NCBI RefSeq assembly: GCF_001613795.1
Contig: NZ_LPVZ01000019.1
Span: forward strand, 62,001-126,000
Origin: Thalassospira sp. MCCC 1A01148
Lineage (GTDB): Bacteria; Pseudomonadota; Alphaproteobacteria; Rhodospirillales; Thalassospiraceae
DNA length: 64,000 nt
Direction of reading: 5' to 3'
Under the pieces are notes generated by a model. The model was not told the origin of the DNA. It was given only the letters and a program-made list of their open reading frames with translations, and did no database searches. Numbering within the stretch: the first letter of the stretch is position 1; each line of letters opens with the position of its first letter. Position numbers and translations under genes: made by a program. Positions 52,927 to 63,738 of the stretch are shown piece by piece.

Positions 52927-53064
52927 GGTTTTCCTCCCCAATGTCTTGGGATCTGTTTCAGAGAAATCTGAGGTCTGTATTTTGGTTCTTTTTCTTATCG
53001 ACCTGTCAAAACAATGAGGAGCATTTGAAAATGAATCAACACCTAGTTGATATAAAACAACTTT

Positions 53065-53104
53065 TTTGTAAATATATAGATGGCCCTTGTGAAAATTTGT
53101 AAAT
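53065..53104. promoter_or_regulatory. Direct repeats TTTGTAAAT in a divergent promoter
   Basis: TTTGTAAAT occurs at 53065-53073 and 53096-53104, 31 bp apart (three helix turns), just before the ScfR-type gene. RamB/ScfR-type regulators bind AT-rich sites of this kind, so these are candidate operators for both directions. Confidence 0.5.
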
Positions 53105-53128
53105 CTTGTCAACAGGTAAGACTTTAGT

Positions 53129-54706
53129 ATGGCGCGTCAGGCCCCCATCGGACACCGCATTCGCGGACGACGAAAAGACATCGGAATGACCCAGAACGCC
53201 CTGGCGAAGGCTGCGGGCATCTCGGCATCCTATCTTAATCTGATCGAACATAACCGTCGCTCTATTGGCGGCGGATTGTTGATGCGAATTGCCGAGGCAC
53301 TGGAAATTCACCCGCATACGCTGTCCGGGTCAGAGGAAAGCCGATTGCTTTCCGACCTTGCCGAAGTCGCATCCGACCCCGTCTTTCGCACCACCCCGGT
53401 CGAAAGCCGCGACTTCCCGGCCATGATCGCCGCCGCACCGGGCATGATCACGGCGTTCCTGTCGCTGTACCGCGCATATCGCAGCGGCCTTGATGACATT
53501 GATGCCCTGTCCGAACGGCTTAGCCACGATCCGTTCCTGACCGAGGCCAGCCATTCGATCCTGACGCGCATCACGTCGATCCGCACCGTGGCGGAAATCT
53601 TTGATGATTATGATGATCTGTCGCCCGATCAGCGGGCACGCTTTAACGCGACACTGGTACAGGAATCCCAGCGCCTTGCTGAATCCGCGACCGAGATTTT
53701 CAACTTTCTTGAACGAGGCGAAGCCGGTCGCCCCGCCGCCAGCCCGGCCGAGGAAGTCGATGACCTGCTGTATGACAATGCCAACCATTTCCCCAGCCTT
53801 GAAGACCACGCCCACAAGATGCGCCCGGTGATTGATCCGGATGGCGGGCTCTATCTGACTGACCTGATCAACTATCTTGAGGACCGCCACAAAACCCGGA
53901 TCGAACGCCTGCCGTCCGAAGATTTCCTGACAAGCGGCCATCAATGGGATGCCAAAAACAACACACTGCGCGTATCGCGCGCCCTGCCGATCACCTCGGC
54001 CCGTTTTCAGGCGGCCCGCACCATTTGCCGCCTTGAGGCTGCCGAGCCAATCAATGAAATCCTTGATCAGGCCCAGGTCAGCAGCGAAGCAGGCCGGGTT
54101 CGCGCATCAGAAGCCCTGATTTCATATGCGGCGGCGGCATTGCTGTTTCCCTATGAGCCGTTTTTGGATGATGCGCGCAGCATGCGCCACGATATCGAAC
54201 TGCTTCAGCAACGCTATGCCGCAAGCTGGGAGCAAGTTTGCCACCGCCTGACCACGCTTCGCCGCCCCGGAGCCGAAGGCATTCCGTTTCATCTGGTGCG
54301 AACGGATATTGCCGGAAATATTTCCAAGCGCTTTTCGGCATCCGGCCTGCAATTGCCACGCTATGGCGGCGCCTGCCCCCGCTGGGTCGTGCACGAAGCC
54401 TATACCGCGCCCGAACGTGTTATTCCGCAATTTGTCCGCCTGCCCGATGACAGTGAATATCTGTTTGTCGCGCGTGCCCTGCGATCAGGCGCCGGGGGGT
54501 ATGGGGTGCCGCGATCGGTTCATTCGGTGATGATCGGATGTGATACGGTGTTCTCGAATGATGTCGTCTATGGTGACCGTTTGTCGCTTGATCGACCGGA
54601 ATCAGCCGTTCCGGTTGGTATATCGTGCCGACAATGCCCACGTAATGACTGTGCGCAACGCGCTTATGAAATGGCGGAAGGCACACCCAAAATGGCTGCG
54701 AAATGA
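53129..54706 (+). CDS. ScfR/RamB-type short-chain fatty acyl transcriptional regulator (XRE + C-terminal Cys motif)
   Basis: A 525-residue regulator. The N-terminal XRE helix-turn-helix (RKDIGMTQNALAKAAGISAS, about 15-34) is followed by a long ImmA-like/DUF2083 region and a C-terminal CxxCx4C motif (Cys500, Cys503 and Cys508 in ISCRQCPRNDCAQRAYE). ScfR and RamB proteins control acetate, propionate or other short acyl-CoA genes. Here it is divergent from a complete HAAT importer, which it may control. The cysteines suggest a metal or Fe-S site; that is inference. Confidence 0.87.
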   Translation: MARQAPIGHRIRGRRKDIGMTQNALAKAAGISASYLNLIEHNRRSIGGGLLMRIAEALEIHPHTLSGSEESRLLSDLAEVASDPVFRTTPVESRDFPAMIAAAPGMITAFLSLYRAYRSGLDDIDALSERLSHDPFLTEASHSILTRITSIRTVAEIFDDYDDLSPDQRARFNATLVQESQRLAESATEIFNFLERGEAGRPAASPAEEVDDLLYDNANHFPSLEDHAHKMRPVIDPDGGLYLTDLINYLEDRHKTRIERLPSEDFLTSGHQWDAKNNTLRVSRALPITSARFQAARTICRLEAAEPINEILDQAQVSSEAGRVRASEALISYAAAALLFPYEPFLDDARSMRHDIELLQQRYAASWEQVCHRLTTLRRPGAEGIPFHLVRTDIAGNISKRFSASGLQLPRYGGACPRWVVHEAYTAPERVIPQFVRLPDDSEYLFVARALRSGAGGYGVPRSVHSVMIGCDTVFSNDVVYGDRLSLDRPESAVPVGISCRQCPRNDCAQRAYEMAEGTPKMAAK

Positions 54707-54824
54707 GAGGCCGACACCATCAACAGCAATACCTTATGTATACCACCCCAAAGTAGCATTATCATTCAGCGCATTAGCCGCTAGGATTGGGGGTATAACA
54801 ATCCGAAAAATCGGGAGAACGTCC

Positions 54825-55208
54825 TTGAATGAGAGACCAAAGGTCTTGATTGCCGAAGACGAGGAAACCATTGTCGAGTCCCTGAGCTTCCTGATGGAGA
54901 AGGAAGGCTATGATGTCAGCGTCGCCACCGATGGGCGCACCGCGATTTCCATGATTGCGCGCGACATTCCGGACATGGTTTTACTTGATGTCATGATGCC
55001 TGTTTGCGATGGGTTTGAAGTCGTGCGCGCCGTGCGCGGCGATTCCAACACCCGGCAAGTGCCGATCATGATGCTCACCGCCAAGACACGCGAAGTGGAC
55101 CGTCGCAAGGGTCTTGAGCTTGGTGTCGATGATTTTGTGACCAAGCCATTTTCCACACGCGATGTTGTGTCCCGGGTCAAGGCCCTGCTGGAACGCAACG
55201 CGAACTGA
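54825..55208 (+). CDS. Single-domain response regulator (CheY-like)
   Basis: A 127-residue receiver domain with no output domain. The acidic pocket is Glu11-Asp12, the phospho-acceptor is Asp55 (MVLLDVMMP), and Thr85 and Lys107 (TKPF) complete the site. I use TTG 54825 as start: the conserved sequence begins LNERPKVLIAEDEE and GGGAG lies about 8 bp upstream, while no ATG or GTG fits in this frame. Its kinase is probably the fused protein at 55475. Single-domain regulators of this kind pass phosphate on or act through protein contacts. Confidence 0.88.
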   Translation: MNERPKVLIAEDEETIVESLSFLMEKEGYDVSVATDGRTAISMIARDIPDMVLLDVMMPVCDGFEVVRAVRGDSNTRQVPIMMLTAKTREVDRRKGLELGVDDFVTKPFSTRDVVSRVKALLERNAN

Positions 55209-55249
55209 AACGCGCGTTCGCGTTCCCCATCAACCGGCAGGAGGCGCCC

Positions 55250-55471
55250 ATCACACCGCCACGCAGACTTACCGAACGCGCCCTTGTCCTGATGCTGGTG
55301 GCCCTGTTCATCTGGCTGCCACCAATCGTGGGCATGTTTTCGCTTGATGGCACGATCCTTGGCCTGCCGATCCTGTTTGTCTATTTTTTTGTCGGATGGG
55401 CCATACTGATTGCGCTGTGTGCTGTTCTAACAAGCGCACTTCGCAACGCTGCCCAGACCGAGAGGAAATAG
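55250..55471 (+). CDS. Small two-helix membrane protein between response regulator and symporter-kinase, apparent ATC start
   Basis: A frame ending at TAG 55469-55471 encodes RRLTERALVLMLVALFIWLP, a loop (MFSLDGTILG) and a second helix (LPILFVYFFVGWAILIAL). Small proteins of this type, with an RRLTERA start, sit before solute-symporter histidine kinases in other alphaproteobacteria, as far as I recall. AGGAGG at 55239-55244 is followed 5 bp later by ATC 55250, which gives 73 residues including the RRLTERA part. The first in-frame ATG (55292) has no ribosome binding site and would cut that part off. The next gene starts 3 bp after its stop. Confidence 0.65.
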   Translation: MTPPRRLTERALVLMLVALFIWLPPIVGMFSLDGTILGLPILFVYFFVGWAILIALCAVLTSALRNAAQTERK

Positions 55472-55474
55472 CCC

Positions 55475-58240
55475 ATGCTGTCCTCGGAACTGGTCATCCT
55501 CGTTTCGCTGATTTATGTCGGGCTGCTTTATGCGATTGCATGGTGGGGCGACAAGCGCGCGCGTGACGGACATTCCTGGGTCCGCAACCCGACGGTCTAT
55601 ACATTATCCATCGCGGTTTACTGCACGTCCTGGACGTTTTATGGCGCTGTTGGCACGGCAGCACGCAACGGGCTTGAATATCTGACGATCTATCTGGGAC
55701 CGACCGTGATCTTTCTGGGCTGGTGGTTTTTGCTGCGCAAGATGCTGCGCATTTCCAAGGCCCACCGTATCACGTCAATCGCTGACTTTATCTCGTCACG
55801 CTATGGCAAAAGCACCCAGCTTTCCGTCCTTGTGACCCTGATCGCGGTGATTGGCACCACGCCCTATATCGCGCTTCAGCTCAAGGCAATCGCCACCAGC
55901 TATACGGTGCTGACGGCCTGGGATCACGGCATGATCGAGCCGGTCCGCGAGACCGTCAGCGTCTTTTCCGACAGTGGCTTTTGGGCCGCTGTTGGCCTGA
56001 CGCTTTTTGGCATTCTGTTTGGCACGCGCTTTATTGATGCCGACGAACATCACGAGGGCATGGTTGCTGCCATCGCCTTTGAAAGTCTGGTTAAGCTGTT
56101 TGCCCTTCTGGCCGTTGGTTTCTTTGTCTCGTTCGTGATGTATGACGGGCTTGGCGATCTGTTTGCGCAATCAGCCGAAAACGCCGATACGGCAAAACTT
56201 TTGATGCTGCCGGAAAATGGCAGTTCACGCTGGCTGACGCTTATGATGCTGTCGATGGCTGCCATCCTGTGTCTGCCGCGCCAGTTTCAGGTCATCATCG
56301 TTGAAAATGTCGATGAACGTCATCTCGCCACCGCAAGCTGGGCGTTCCCGCTGTATCTTCTGGCGATGAACCTGTTTGTTCTACCAATTGCCCTTGCCGG
56401 GCTTGGCGCACTTCCGGTCTGGTCGGACCCGGATTTCTTTGTGATTTCCGTCCCGCTTTTTGAAGACCAATCCTTGCTGGCCCTTCTTGCCTATGTTGGC
56501 GGACTTTCGGCCAGTACCAGCATGGTGATTGTTGCGACCATCGCCCTTTCCACCATGGTATGTAACGACCTGATTGTCCCGGCCCTGTTGCGTATTCGCC
56601 CACTGCGCCTGACCGAGCGTGATGACCTGACCGGGCTTTTGATCTTTATCCGCCGCGCCTCCATCGTTGTCGTGGTGTTTATGGGCTTTGCCTATTACCG
56701 GTCTGCCGGGGCCAGCGATGCCTTGGCTGAAATCGGCCTGATTTCCTTTGCCGCCATTGCCCAGTTCATCCCGATCATGATTGGCGGCCTGTACTGGAAG
56801 GGTGGCACACGCACCGGTGCGCAGGTCGCACTGACCATCGGCTTTGCCGTTTGGGGCTATACCTTGTTGCTGCCATCGCTTGCCGACAGTGGCTGGATGG
56901 ATCCGTCATTAATTCTGAACGGCGCGTTTGGCCATCCGTGGTTGCGCCCCGAAAGCCTGTTTGGCCTGACCGATTTTGCGCCGTTGACCCATGCCCTGAT
57001 CTGGTCGATTTCGCTTAATACTGCCGCCTATGTCCTGATCAGCCTGTTTACCGTACCAAGTGCGCTTGAACGCATTCAGGCAACCCTGTTTGTCGATGCC
57101 TTTTCGCGCAAAGGTCAGGATACGGTGATCTGGCGGTCATCGGCCTCGGCCAATGATCTTTATGAACTGGTTGAACGGTTTTTGGGCCGGGATCGCGCCT
57201 ATCAGTCCTTCCGCCAGTTTGACCGAAGCATTGATCCTTCGTGGCGGGGCAAGGGCGAAGCCGATGCCGACATGATCGCCTTTACCGAACGCCTGCTGGC
57301 GGGGTCCATCGGGGCGGCATCGGCGCGTGTCATGGTGTCATCTGTTGCCAAGGGGGAGATGGTCAGTCTTGATGAAGTGCTTGAGATTCTTGAAGAAACA
57401 TCGCACGTCATCGAGTATTCCCAACGCCTTGAAACCAAGTCCCGAGAGCTTGAAAAAACCGCCGCCGAGCTGCGCGCGGCCAATGAACGGCTCAAGGAAC
57501 TGGACCGGCTCAAGGATGAATTCCTGACAATGGTCAGTCATGAATTCAGAACCCCACTGACATCGATCCGGTCCTTCTCCGAGATTCTGGTCGATTCGCC
57601 CAACCTTGACCCGAAACAGGCCGACCACTTCCTTGAGATTATTGTCCGTGAAAGCGAACGTCTCACACGCCTGATTGATGATCATCTTGATCTTGCCCGT
57701 CTGGAAGCCGGTCATTCCGACTGGCGTGCGGTCGAGGTGGACCCGCGTACGGTGCTTGATGAAAGCATCGATGCGGTCAAAGGCCTGTTTGATTCCAAGG
57801 GCGTGGTGCTGACCACGGAATATTCGCGCAACTCGGTATTGTTGCATGTCGACCGGGACCGCCTGACACAGGTCTTTATCAACCTGCTTTCCAACGCGGC
57901 CAAGTTCTCTGACCCCGATCATCCCGAGGTCTCGGTCCGGGGCGAGGCCATGGATGGCGGTTATCTGGTGTCGATCACCGACAACGGCAACGGCGTTGCC
58001 CCCAACGAGCTTGAGATCATCTTTGACAAATTCTCGCGGGGCGGAAAATACGCCGACGACAAACCCAAACCATCCGGTTCCGGCCTTGGACTGGCAATCG
58101 CCAAACATGTCGTCGAACATTGTCAGGGCAAAATCTGGGCTGAAAGCCCGGCAGGACAGGGGGCGACGTTCCGCGTTTTCATCCCCGGCGAGATGATGGA
58201 GTCCATTGCCCCGGCAAGACCCGATACCCTGGCCAAGTAA
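55475..58240 (+). CDS. Sodium:solute symporter-fused sensor histidine kinase
   Basis: A 921-residue protein. Residues about 1-550 form a 13-helix SSS-family (PutP-like) symporter domain (SIAVYCTSWTFYGAVGTAAR, ITSIADFISSRYGKS). A linker and coiled coil (about 650-680) lead to a HisKA domain with His689 in VSHEFRTPLTSI, then a HATPase domain with the N box INLLSNAAKF, DNGNGV and SGSGLGLAIAKH. It should sense or carry a solute and phosphorylate the response regulator encoded upstream. CbrA-like proteins have this design. The ligand is unknown. Confidence 0.92.
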   Translation: MLSSELVILVSLIYVGLLYAIAWWGDKRARDGHSWVRNPTVYTLSIAVYCTSWTFYGAVGTAARNGLEYLTIYLGPTVIFLGWWFLLRKMLRISKAHRITSIADFISSRYGKSTQLSVLVTLIAVIGTTPYIALQLKAIATSYTVLTAWDHGMIEPVRETVSVFSDSGFWAAVGLTLFGILFGTRFIDADEHHEGMVAAIAFESLVKLFALLAVGFFVSFVMYDGLGDLFAQSAENADTAKLLMLPENGSSRWLTLMMLSMAAILCLPRQFQVIIVENVDERHLATASWAFPLYLLAMNLFVLPIALAGLGALPVWSDPDFFVISVPLFEDQSLLALLAYVGGLSASTSMVIVATIALSTMVCNDLIVPALLRIRPLRLTERDDLTGLLIFIRRASIVVVVFMGFAYYRSAGASDALAEIGLISFAAIAQFIPIMIGGLYWKGGTRTGAQVALTIGFAVWGYTLLLPSLADSGWMDPSLILNGAFGHPWLRPESLFGLTDFAPLTHALIWSISLNTAAYVLISLFTVPSALERIQATLFVDAFSRKGQDTVIWRSSASANDLYELVERFLGRDRAYQSFRQFDRSIDPSWRGKGEADADMIAFTERLLAGSIGAASARVMVSSVAKGEMVSLDEVLEILEETSHVIEYSQRLETKSRELEKTAAELRAANERLKELDRLKDEFLTMVSHEFRTPLTSIRSFSEILVDSPNLDPKQADHFLEIIVRESERLTRLIDDHLDLARLEAGHSDWRAVEVDPRTVLDESIDAVKGLFDSKGVVLTTEYSRNSVLLHVDRDRLTQVFINLLSNAAKFSDPDHPEVSVRGEAMDGGYLVSITDNGNGVAPNELEIIFDKFSRGGKYADDKPKPSGSGLGLAIAKHVVEHCQGKIWAESPAGQGATFRVFIPGEMMESIAPARPDTLAK

Positions 58241-58258
58241 TCCACCTTCCAGATACAA

Positions 58259-58323
58259 CAAGGGCGCGCAAAACAAACTTTGCACGCCCTTGCTCATTCT
58301 TGCTCATTGCGATGATCGCAATG
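58259..58323. terminator. Convergent hairpins after the histidine kinase and mmsA
   Basis: CAAGGGCG/CGCCCTTG with an inner GCAAA/TTTGC (58259-58292), then CATTGCGA/TCGCAATG around TGA (58305-58323), lie between the converging genes. Only short T-runs follow. Confidence 0.65.
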
Positions 58324-58336
58324 CTTAACCCGTCGC

Positions 58337-59836
<1,500 letters not shown>

Positions 59837-59943
59837 TGGGTTTCTCCCGATAAACCTGATGATCCGTGGGACGATCTTGATACTTAATATAAGTGGGGGT
59901 TTTACCCCTCATAACCTGTACCCATTATGACTATGCACAGGGA

Positions 59944-59980
59944 TGCACATCAATTATCATTTCCGCAAACTCGATGTGCA
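59944..59980. promoter_or_regulatory. Inverted repeat in the mmsA-LysR promoter
   Basis: TGCACATC (59944-59951) and GATGTGCA (59973-59980) are inverted copies 21 bp apart. They lie 33 bp before the LysR start and could be its binding site. Confidence 0.5.
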
Positions 59981-60012
59981 AAATTTAAAGTCACCACAGG
60001 ACCAGACCCGTC

Positions 60013-60900
60013 ATGGATTGGGATCGTTTCCGCATCTTTCTGGCTGTTGCCCGCCAAGGCCAGATCCTTGCCGCTGCCCGGCAGCTTGGCCTGAACCACG
60101 CAACGGTGGGCCGGCAGCTGACGGCACTTGAACAGGAACTTGGCACCAAGCTGATTGAACGGCGCACCACCGGATCGGACCTGACCCCGGCGGGACAGGA
60201 GTTGATGCAGGCGGCAGAGGCTGCTGAATCGGCTTTCTTGCGCGCCGGCAATGCCGTTTCCAACCAGTCCGAAATGATCAGCGGCACGGTCCGCGTCGGC
60301 GTACCGGATGGATTGGGCAACTATTTTCTGGCAAGTGAGTTGGCTCACTTTGCGTCAAACCACCCGGACCTTGTCATTCAGCTGGTGCCGCTGCCACGCA
60401 CCTTTTCGCTGTCCCAGCGCGAAGCCGACATTGCCATTACACTTGACCGCCCCAAGCAGGGCCGGCTCGTAATCCGCAAACTCACCGACTACACGTTGAG
60501 TGTCTATGCCACGAAATCCTATATCGAACGCTTTGGCGCGGTCGAAACCGAGGCCGATCTGACGGACCGCCTGTTTGTCACCCATATCGAGGATCTGATT
60601 TACAGCCGCGCGCTGGATTATGCCGCCCGCCTTGGCAAACTGATGAAGCGTCGCTTTGAATGCGGCAGTGTGGTGGCCCAGATGGAGGCGGTGCGCAACG
60701 GATATGGTATTGGCATCCTGCATGACTACGCCACCGAAGGCATCCCCGACCTTGTCCGCCTGCTGCCTGAAATCCGCTTCACCCGAAACTACTGGATGCT
60801 CCAGCATCCGGACACCAAGGACACCCGGAGCGTCGCGGCAATTGCAGAGCATATTACCAAGGTTGTGCGCACAGCACGCGCCAGATTTATCGTCGAATGA
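60013..60900 (+). CDS. LysR-family transcriptional regulator
   Basis: A 295-residue LysR protein. The N-terminal winged helix-turn-helix ([20 protein letters not shown], about 18-37) and the effector domain are complete. The gene is divergent from mmsA across a 176-bp gap with an inverted repeat, so control of mmsA is likely. The effector may be a semialdehyde or a branched-chain intermediate. Confidence 0.9.
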   Translation: MDWDRFRIFLAVARQGQILAAARQLGLNHATVGRQLTALEQELGTKLIERRTTGSDLTPAGQELMQAAEAAESAFLRAGNAVSNQSEMISGTVRVGVPDGLGNYFLASELAHFASNHPDLVIQLVPLPRTFSLSQREADIAITLDRPKQGRLVIRKLTDYTLSVYATKSYIERFGAVETEADLTDRLFVTHIEDLIYSRALDYAARLGKLMKRRFECGSVVAQMEAVRNGYGIGILHDYATEGIPDLVRLLPEIRFTRNYWMLQHPDTKDTRSVAAIAEHITKVVRTARARFIVE

Positions 60901-61032
60901 CCAACACCGGTGCAAAGCCGAAATGCACAGCTAAGTCGTCCGACGTCATACGCGCGAACACCTTCCTGACGTCAACAGGTTTGCAACTGGGCCTGCAAAC
61001 AGAAACCAGCCTTTGGCTACCTTAACAAACAC

Positions 61033-61062
61033 AAAAGCCCGTTCAAAACTGAACGGGCTTTT
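61033..61062. terminator. Bidirectional terminator
   Basis: AAAAGCCCGTTCA, loop AAAC, TGAACGGGCTTTT: a perfect 13-bp stem. It lies between the rightward LysR gene and the leftward unknown gene. Confidence 0.93.
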
Positions 61063-61086
61063 GAAGTATCAACAAATGACGATTGT

Positions 61087-61500
61087 TCATTTATTTCGCC
61101 AATCGATCTCGAACTTGGCCTGCGGCGACAGGGTCCGCAGCTTTTGTTCGAAATAGGCCTGCATTTCAGCAAGACTTTCCTCGTCAGCGGCAGACATTGC
61201 AACCGTCAAAAACAGGTAGGTCGCGCTCAGCTCGCAGGCGCCTTTTTCAAAGGCCAGCAAACCGGCATCTGGTTTGCGCAGCGAAACCTCGACATTATCG
61301 CCGCGGGCTTGCAGCAACATACCCTTCAAAAAGCAAGGCGCATTGCGCAGATAAATGTCTGCAAACGCAAAGCTGTCAACATTATCTTGTTGCTTGGAAG
61401 TTTCAGAAACAGGGGAGGCGTCTTCAATCGAAACATCCATTGATTCGACTGCAGCCGGCCAGGACTCCTTCACATTAAACGCAAGATTAGACATATGCAT
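61087..61500 (-). CDS. Hypothetical protein, cytoplasmic, PilZ- or chaperone-like size, no family recognised
   Basis: A 137-residue soluble protein that I do not recognise. It has an acidic N-terminal part (SMDVSIEDASPVSETSKQQD) and an alpha/beta-looking C-terminal half (ATYLFLTVAMSAADEESLAE, then LRTLSPQAKFEIDWRNK). No signal peptide or membrane helix is seen. AGGATT lies before ATG 61500; ATG 61494 is an alternative. It is monocistronic, with its own strong terminator 24 bp past the stop, so it is likely a real gene. Confidence 0.65.
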   Translation of the reverse strand: MHMSNLAFNVKESWPAAVESMDVSIEDASPVSETSKQQDNVDSFAFADIYLRNAPCFLKGMLLQARGDNVEVSLRKPDAGLLAFEKGACELSATYLFLTVAMSAADEESLAEMQAYFEQKLRTLSPQAKFEIDWRNK

Positions 61501-61842
61501 CACCAATCCTTTAAGGGCGCATTCGCGCACGGTATCCCCATACCCCTTGGACACGCATCTCATATCGTGTTTTCGTCAAACAATGATGACTATTAGTCAC
61601 TTACACTGCAGAACAAACCAACGTCAATGCACTTTGTCCTGTAGAAAAATGTCCCAAATCGGGCAAACCGCAAGGTCCGTGGCAACATTTTTTGTCGCCA
61701 CGGAGTTCTGCATCGCACAAATCCAAGCTTTTGGCGGCTTAAAGCCTTTGGGCATCGCCGTTCACGGCAGTTGCCGGACGCCCATCACAATCGTGTGAAA
61801 CTTTTGTGCAACAAGGAATTTATCGAATATACCCGCCTGTCG
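61501..61842. other. Interval without a gene
   Basis: About 340 bp between two leftward genes. It must hold the promoter of the unknown gene. A hairpin CCGTGGC/GCCACGG (61677-61683 with 61697-61703) lies about 140 bp past the FAH-family stop and may mark the end of that transcript. Nothing else is visible. Confidence 0.4.
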
Positions 61843-62685
61843 TTACCCTTGGACGACGTCCTGGCGTTGCGCACCCAAGCCCTCGATTCCAAGTTCCACG
61901 ACATCACCCGGCTTGAGGTAAACTTGCGGGTTCTGTCCCATGCCAACACCAGGCGGCGTACCGGTCGAGATGATGTCACCCGGCTGCAAGCTCATGAAGC
62001 ACGACAGATAGCTGACCACATGGGCCACGCCATACACCATGGTTTTCGTACTGCCGTCCTGATAGCGCACACCATTGACATCAAGCCACATGGCAAGGTT
62101 TTGCGGATCCTCGATCTCGTCGCGGGTCACAAGCCACGGACCCGTCGGGCCAAAGGTATCAGCACTTTTGCCTTTCACCCACTGACCGGAATGCTCAAGC
62201 TGGAAAGTGCGCTCCGAGACATCATTGATCAAACAATAGCCTGCGACATAATCAAGCGCGTCGGCTTCATCGACATATTTGGCATGCTTGCCAATCACAA
62301 TGCCAAGCTCGACCTCCCAGTCGGTTTTTGTCGAACCGCGCGGGATTTCGATGGCATCATTCGGGCCGCACACGGCCGACGTCGCCTTAAAGAAAATGAT
62401 TGGTTCGGGCGGAACGTCCATACCAGCCTCAGCCGCATGGTCCGAATAATTCAACCCGATACAAATGAACTTGCCCGGCTGGCCGACACAGGCCCCAATG
62501 CGCGGGTTGCCCGACACAACAGGCAGACTTTCAGGATCAAGTGCTGCAATACGCGCAAAGGTTTCATCAGAAATCGTGGTCGGATCAAAATCATCAACCA
62601 CACCCGACAGATCCCGAATGACACCACCAACATCACAAAGCCCCGGTTTTTCTGCCCCCAATGGGCCATAGCGCAAAAGCTTCAT
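61843..62685 (-). CDS. Fumarylacetoacetate hydrolase (FAH) family protein
   Basis: A 280-residue FAH-fold enzyme. The metal ligands are Glu124, Glu126 (DWEVELGIVIG) and Asp155 (LINDVSERT); CIGLNYSDHAAE (75-86) and FGPTGPWLVTRDE (178-190) are typical. Members include ureidoglycolate lyase, 2,4-diketo-3-deoxy-L-fuconate hydrolase, acylpyruvases and oxaloacetate decarboxylases. Sequence and context do not separate these; the L-fuconate/ureidoglycolate subgroup is nearest in length and motifs. It is divergent from the dienelactone hydrolase gene. Confidence 0.88.
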   Translation of the reverse strand: MKLLRYGPLGAEKPGLCDVGGVIRDLSGVVDDFDPTTISDETFARIAALDPESLPVVSGNPRIGACVGQPGKFICIGLNYSDHAAEAGMDVPPEPIIFFKATSAVCGPNDAIEIPRGSTKTDWEVELGIVIGKHAKYVDEADALDYVAGYCLINDVSERTFQLEHSGQWVKGKSADTFGPTGPWLVTRDEIEDPQNLAMWLDVNGVRYQDGSTKTMVYGVAHVVSYLSCFMSLQPGDIISTGTPPGVGMGQNPQVYLKPGDVVELGIEGLGAQRQDVVQG

Positions 62686-62915
62686 GAATTCTCTCTCCTG
62701 AGTTCGTCATTGGGATGATTTGCGCGTCTTGTTCTTCGCCAAACGCTGCAAAAAGATGGGTTATTCCTCATACAATATTGATGTCATATCATGTTCCCCC
62801 AAGGCAAGCCTCTTGGACAAAACATTATCCAATTAATTCAACAGCATTGTTCTGGTCCGGCAATTCGATATCATCGCAGCCAAAATCAGTTCGGCATGAA
62901 ACGGAAACGACGACC

Positions 62916-63572
62916 ATGATGAAAACCATAACTGCGGCTGATGGCCATACACTGGATTGCTGGTTTGAAGACCCTGTTGGCGCGCGCCGCGGCGGTATCG
63001 TGATCCTGCAAGAAATCTTTGGCGTCACCGATCAACTCAAGGGTGTTGCAAGAAAGTATGCTGAACTTGGCTATGAGGTTGCCGTCCCTGCCCTGTTTGA
63101 CCGGATTGAACCCAAGGCGGCTGTCGACTTCAACGATTTCGAGCGGGCCCGCGCCTTGATGATGGCGTCTGACCTGTCAGACAATCTTTGTGACATTGAT
63201 GCCACCATCAACGCCCTCAAGGCCAATGGCGGCAAAGTTGCGGTGATCGGTTTTTGCTGGGGCGGTGGTTTGGCTTTGCGCTGTGCCCAAAGCCTTGATA
63301 TCGCGGCAGCTGTGGCATTTTACGGGACACGGCTGAACCTGTATCTGGACCGCCCGTTGGCCAAGCCGTTCCTTGGACATTTTGGCCTTGCCGACAGTCA
63401 CGTGCCGATCGAGATGATCGAAGAGGCAAAGGCCGCCATGCCCGACATGGAAATCCACATGTATGAAGCCGGTCATGCCTTCGCCAACGAAGCGCGCACA
63501 GCCTATGTCCCCGCCGCTGCTGAAGTGGCCCATGCCCGCACGCAAGAATTTCTGGCAACGCATTTGAAGTAG
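62916..63572 (+). CDS. Dienelactone hydrolase family protein
   Basis: A 218-residue alpha/beta hydrolase of the dienelactone hydrolase family. The catalytic cysteine is Cys114 (GFCWGGGLALRC), with Asp160 (GLADSHVP) and His187 (EAGHAFAN) completing the triad, and Glu33 (ILQEIFGV) is the conserved activating residue. It hydrolyses cyclic enol lactones or related esters; carboxymethylenebutenolidase is the classic case. The start at 62916 (ATG ATG) is where family homology begins; the long in-frame extension up to 62715 reads as non-coding. Confidence 0.88.
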   Translation: MMKTITAADGHTLDCWFEDPVGARRGGIVILQEIFGVTDQLKGVARKYAELGYEVAVPALFDRIEPKAAVDFNDFERARALMMASDLSDNLCDIDATINALKANGGKVAVIGFCWGGGLALRCAQSLDIAAAVAFYGTRLNLYLDRPLAKPFLGHFGLADSHVPIEMIEEAKAAMPDMEIHMYEAGHAFANEARTAYVPAAAEVAHARTQEFLATHLK

Positions 63573-63682
63573 TCTGCTTGCCGCCCGCATTTCGCGTAGA
63601 GGATATCTGCGGATCCCGTGGCCCGTGCCCTTGGCCCGAAGACAGCACCAACAAAACCGCGTCACCTGGATTTAGTGGTTGC

Positions 63683-63721
63683 AAAACACCCCCGTCACAT
63701 AACGAATGACGGGGGTGTTTT
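63683..63721. terminator. Bidirectional terminator
   Basis: AAAACACCCCCGTCA and TGACGGGGGTGTTTT form a perfect 15-bp stem between the converging dienelactone hydrolase and DhaL genes. Confidence 0.95.
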
Positions 63722-63738
63722 GATGCAAGCTTGTTGTT

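Noticed and set aside
54540-54824. N-terminal extension of the response regulator
   Set aside because: It would overlap the ScfR-type gene in another frame; family homology begins at TTG 54825.
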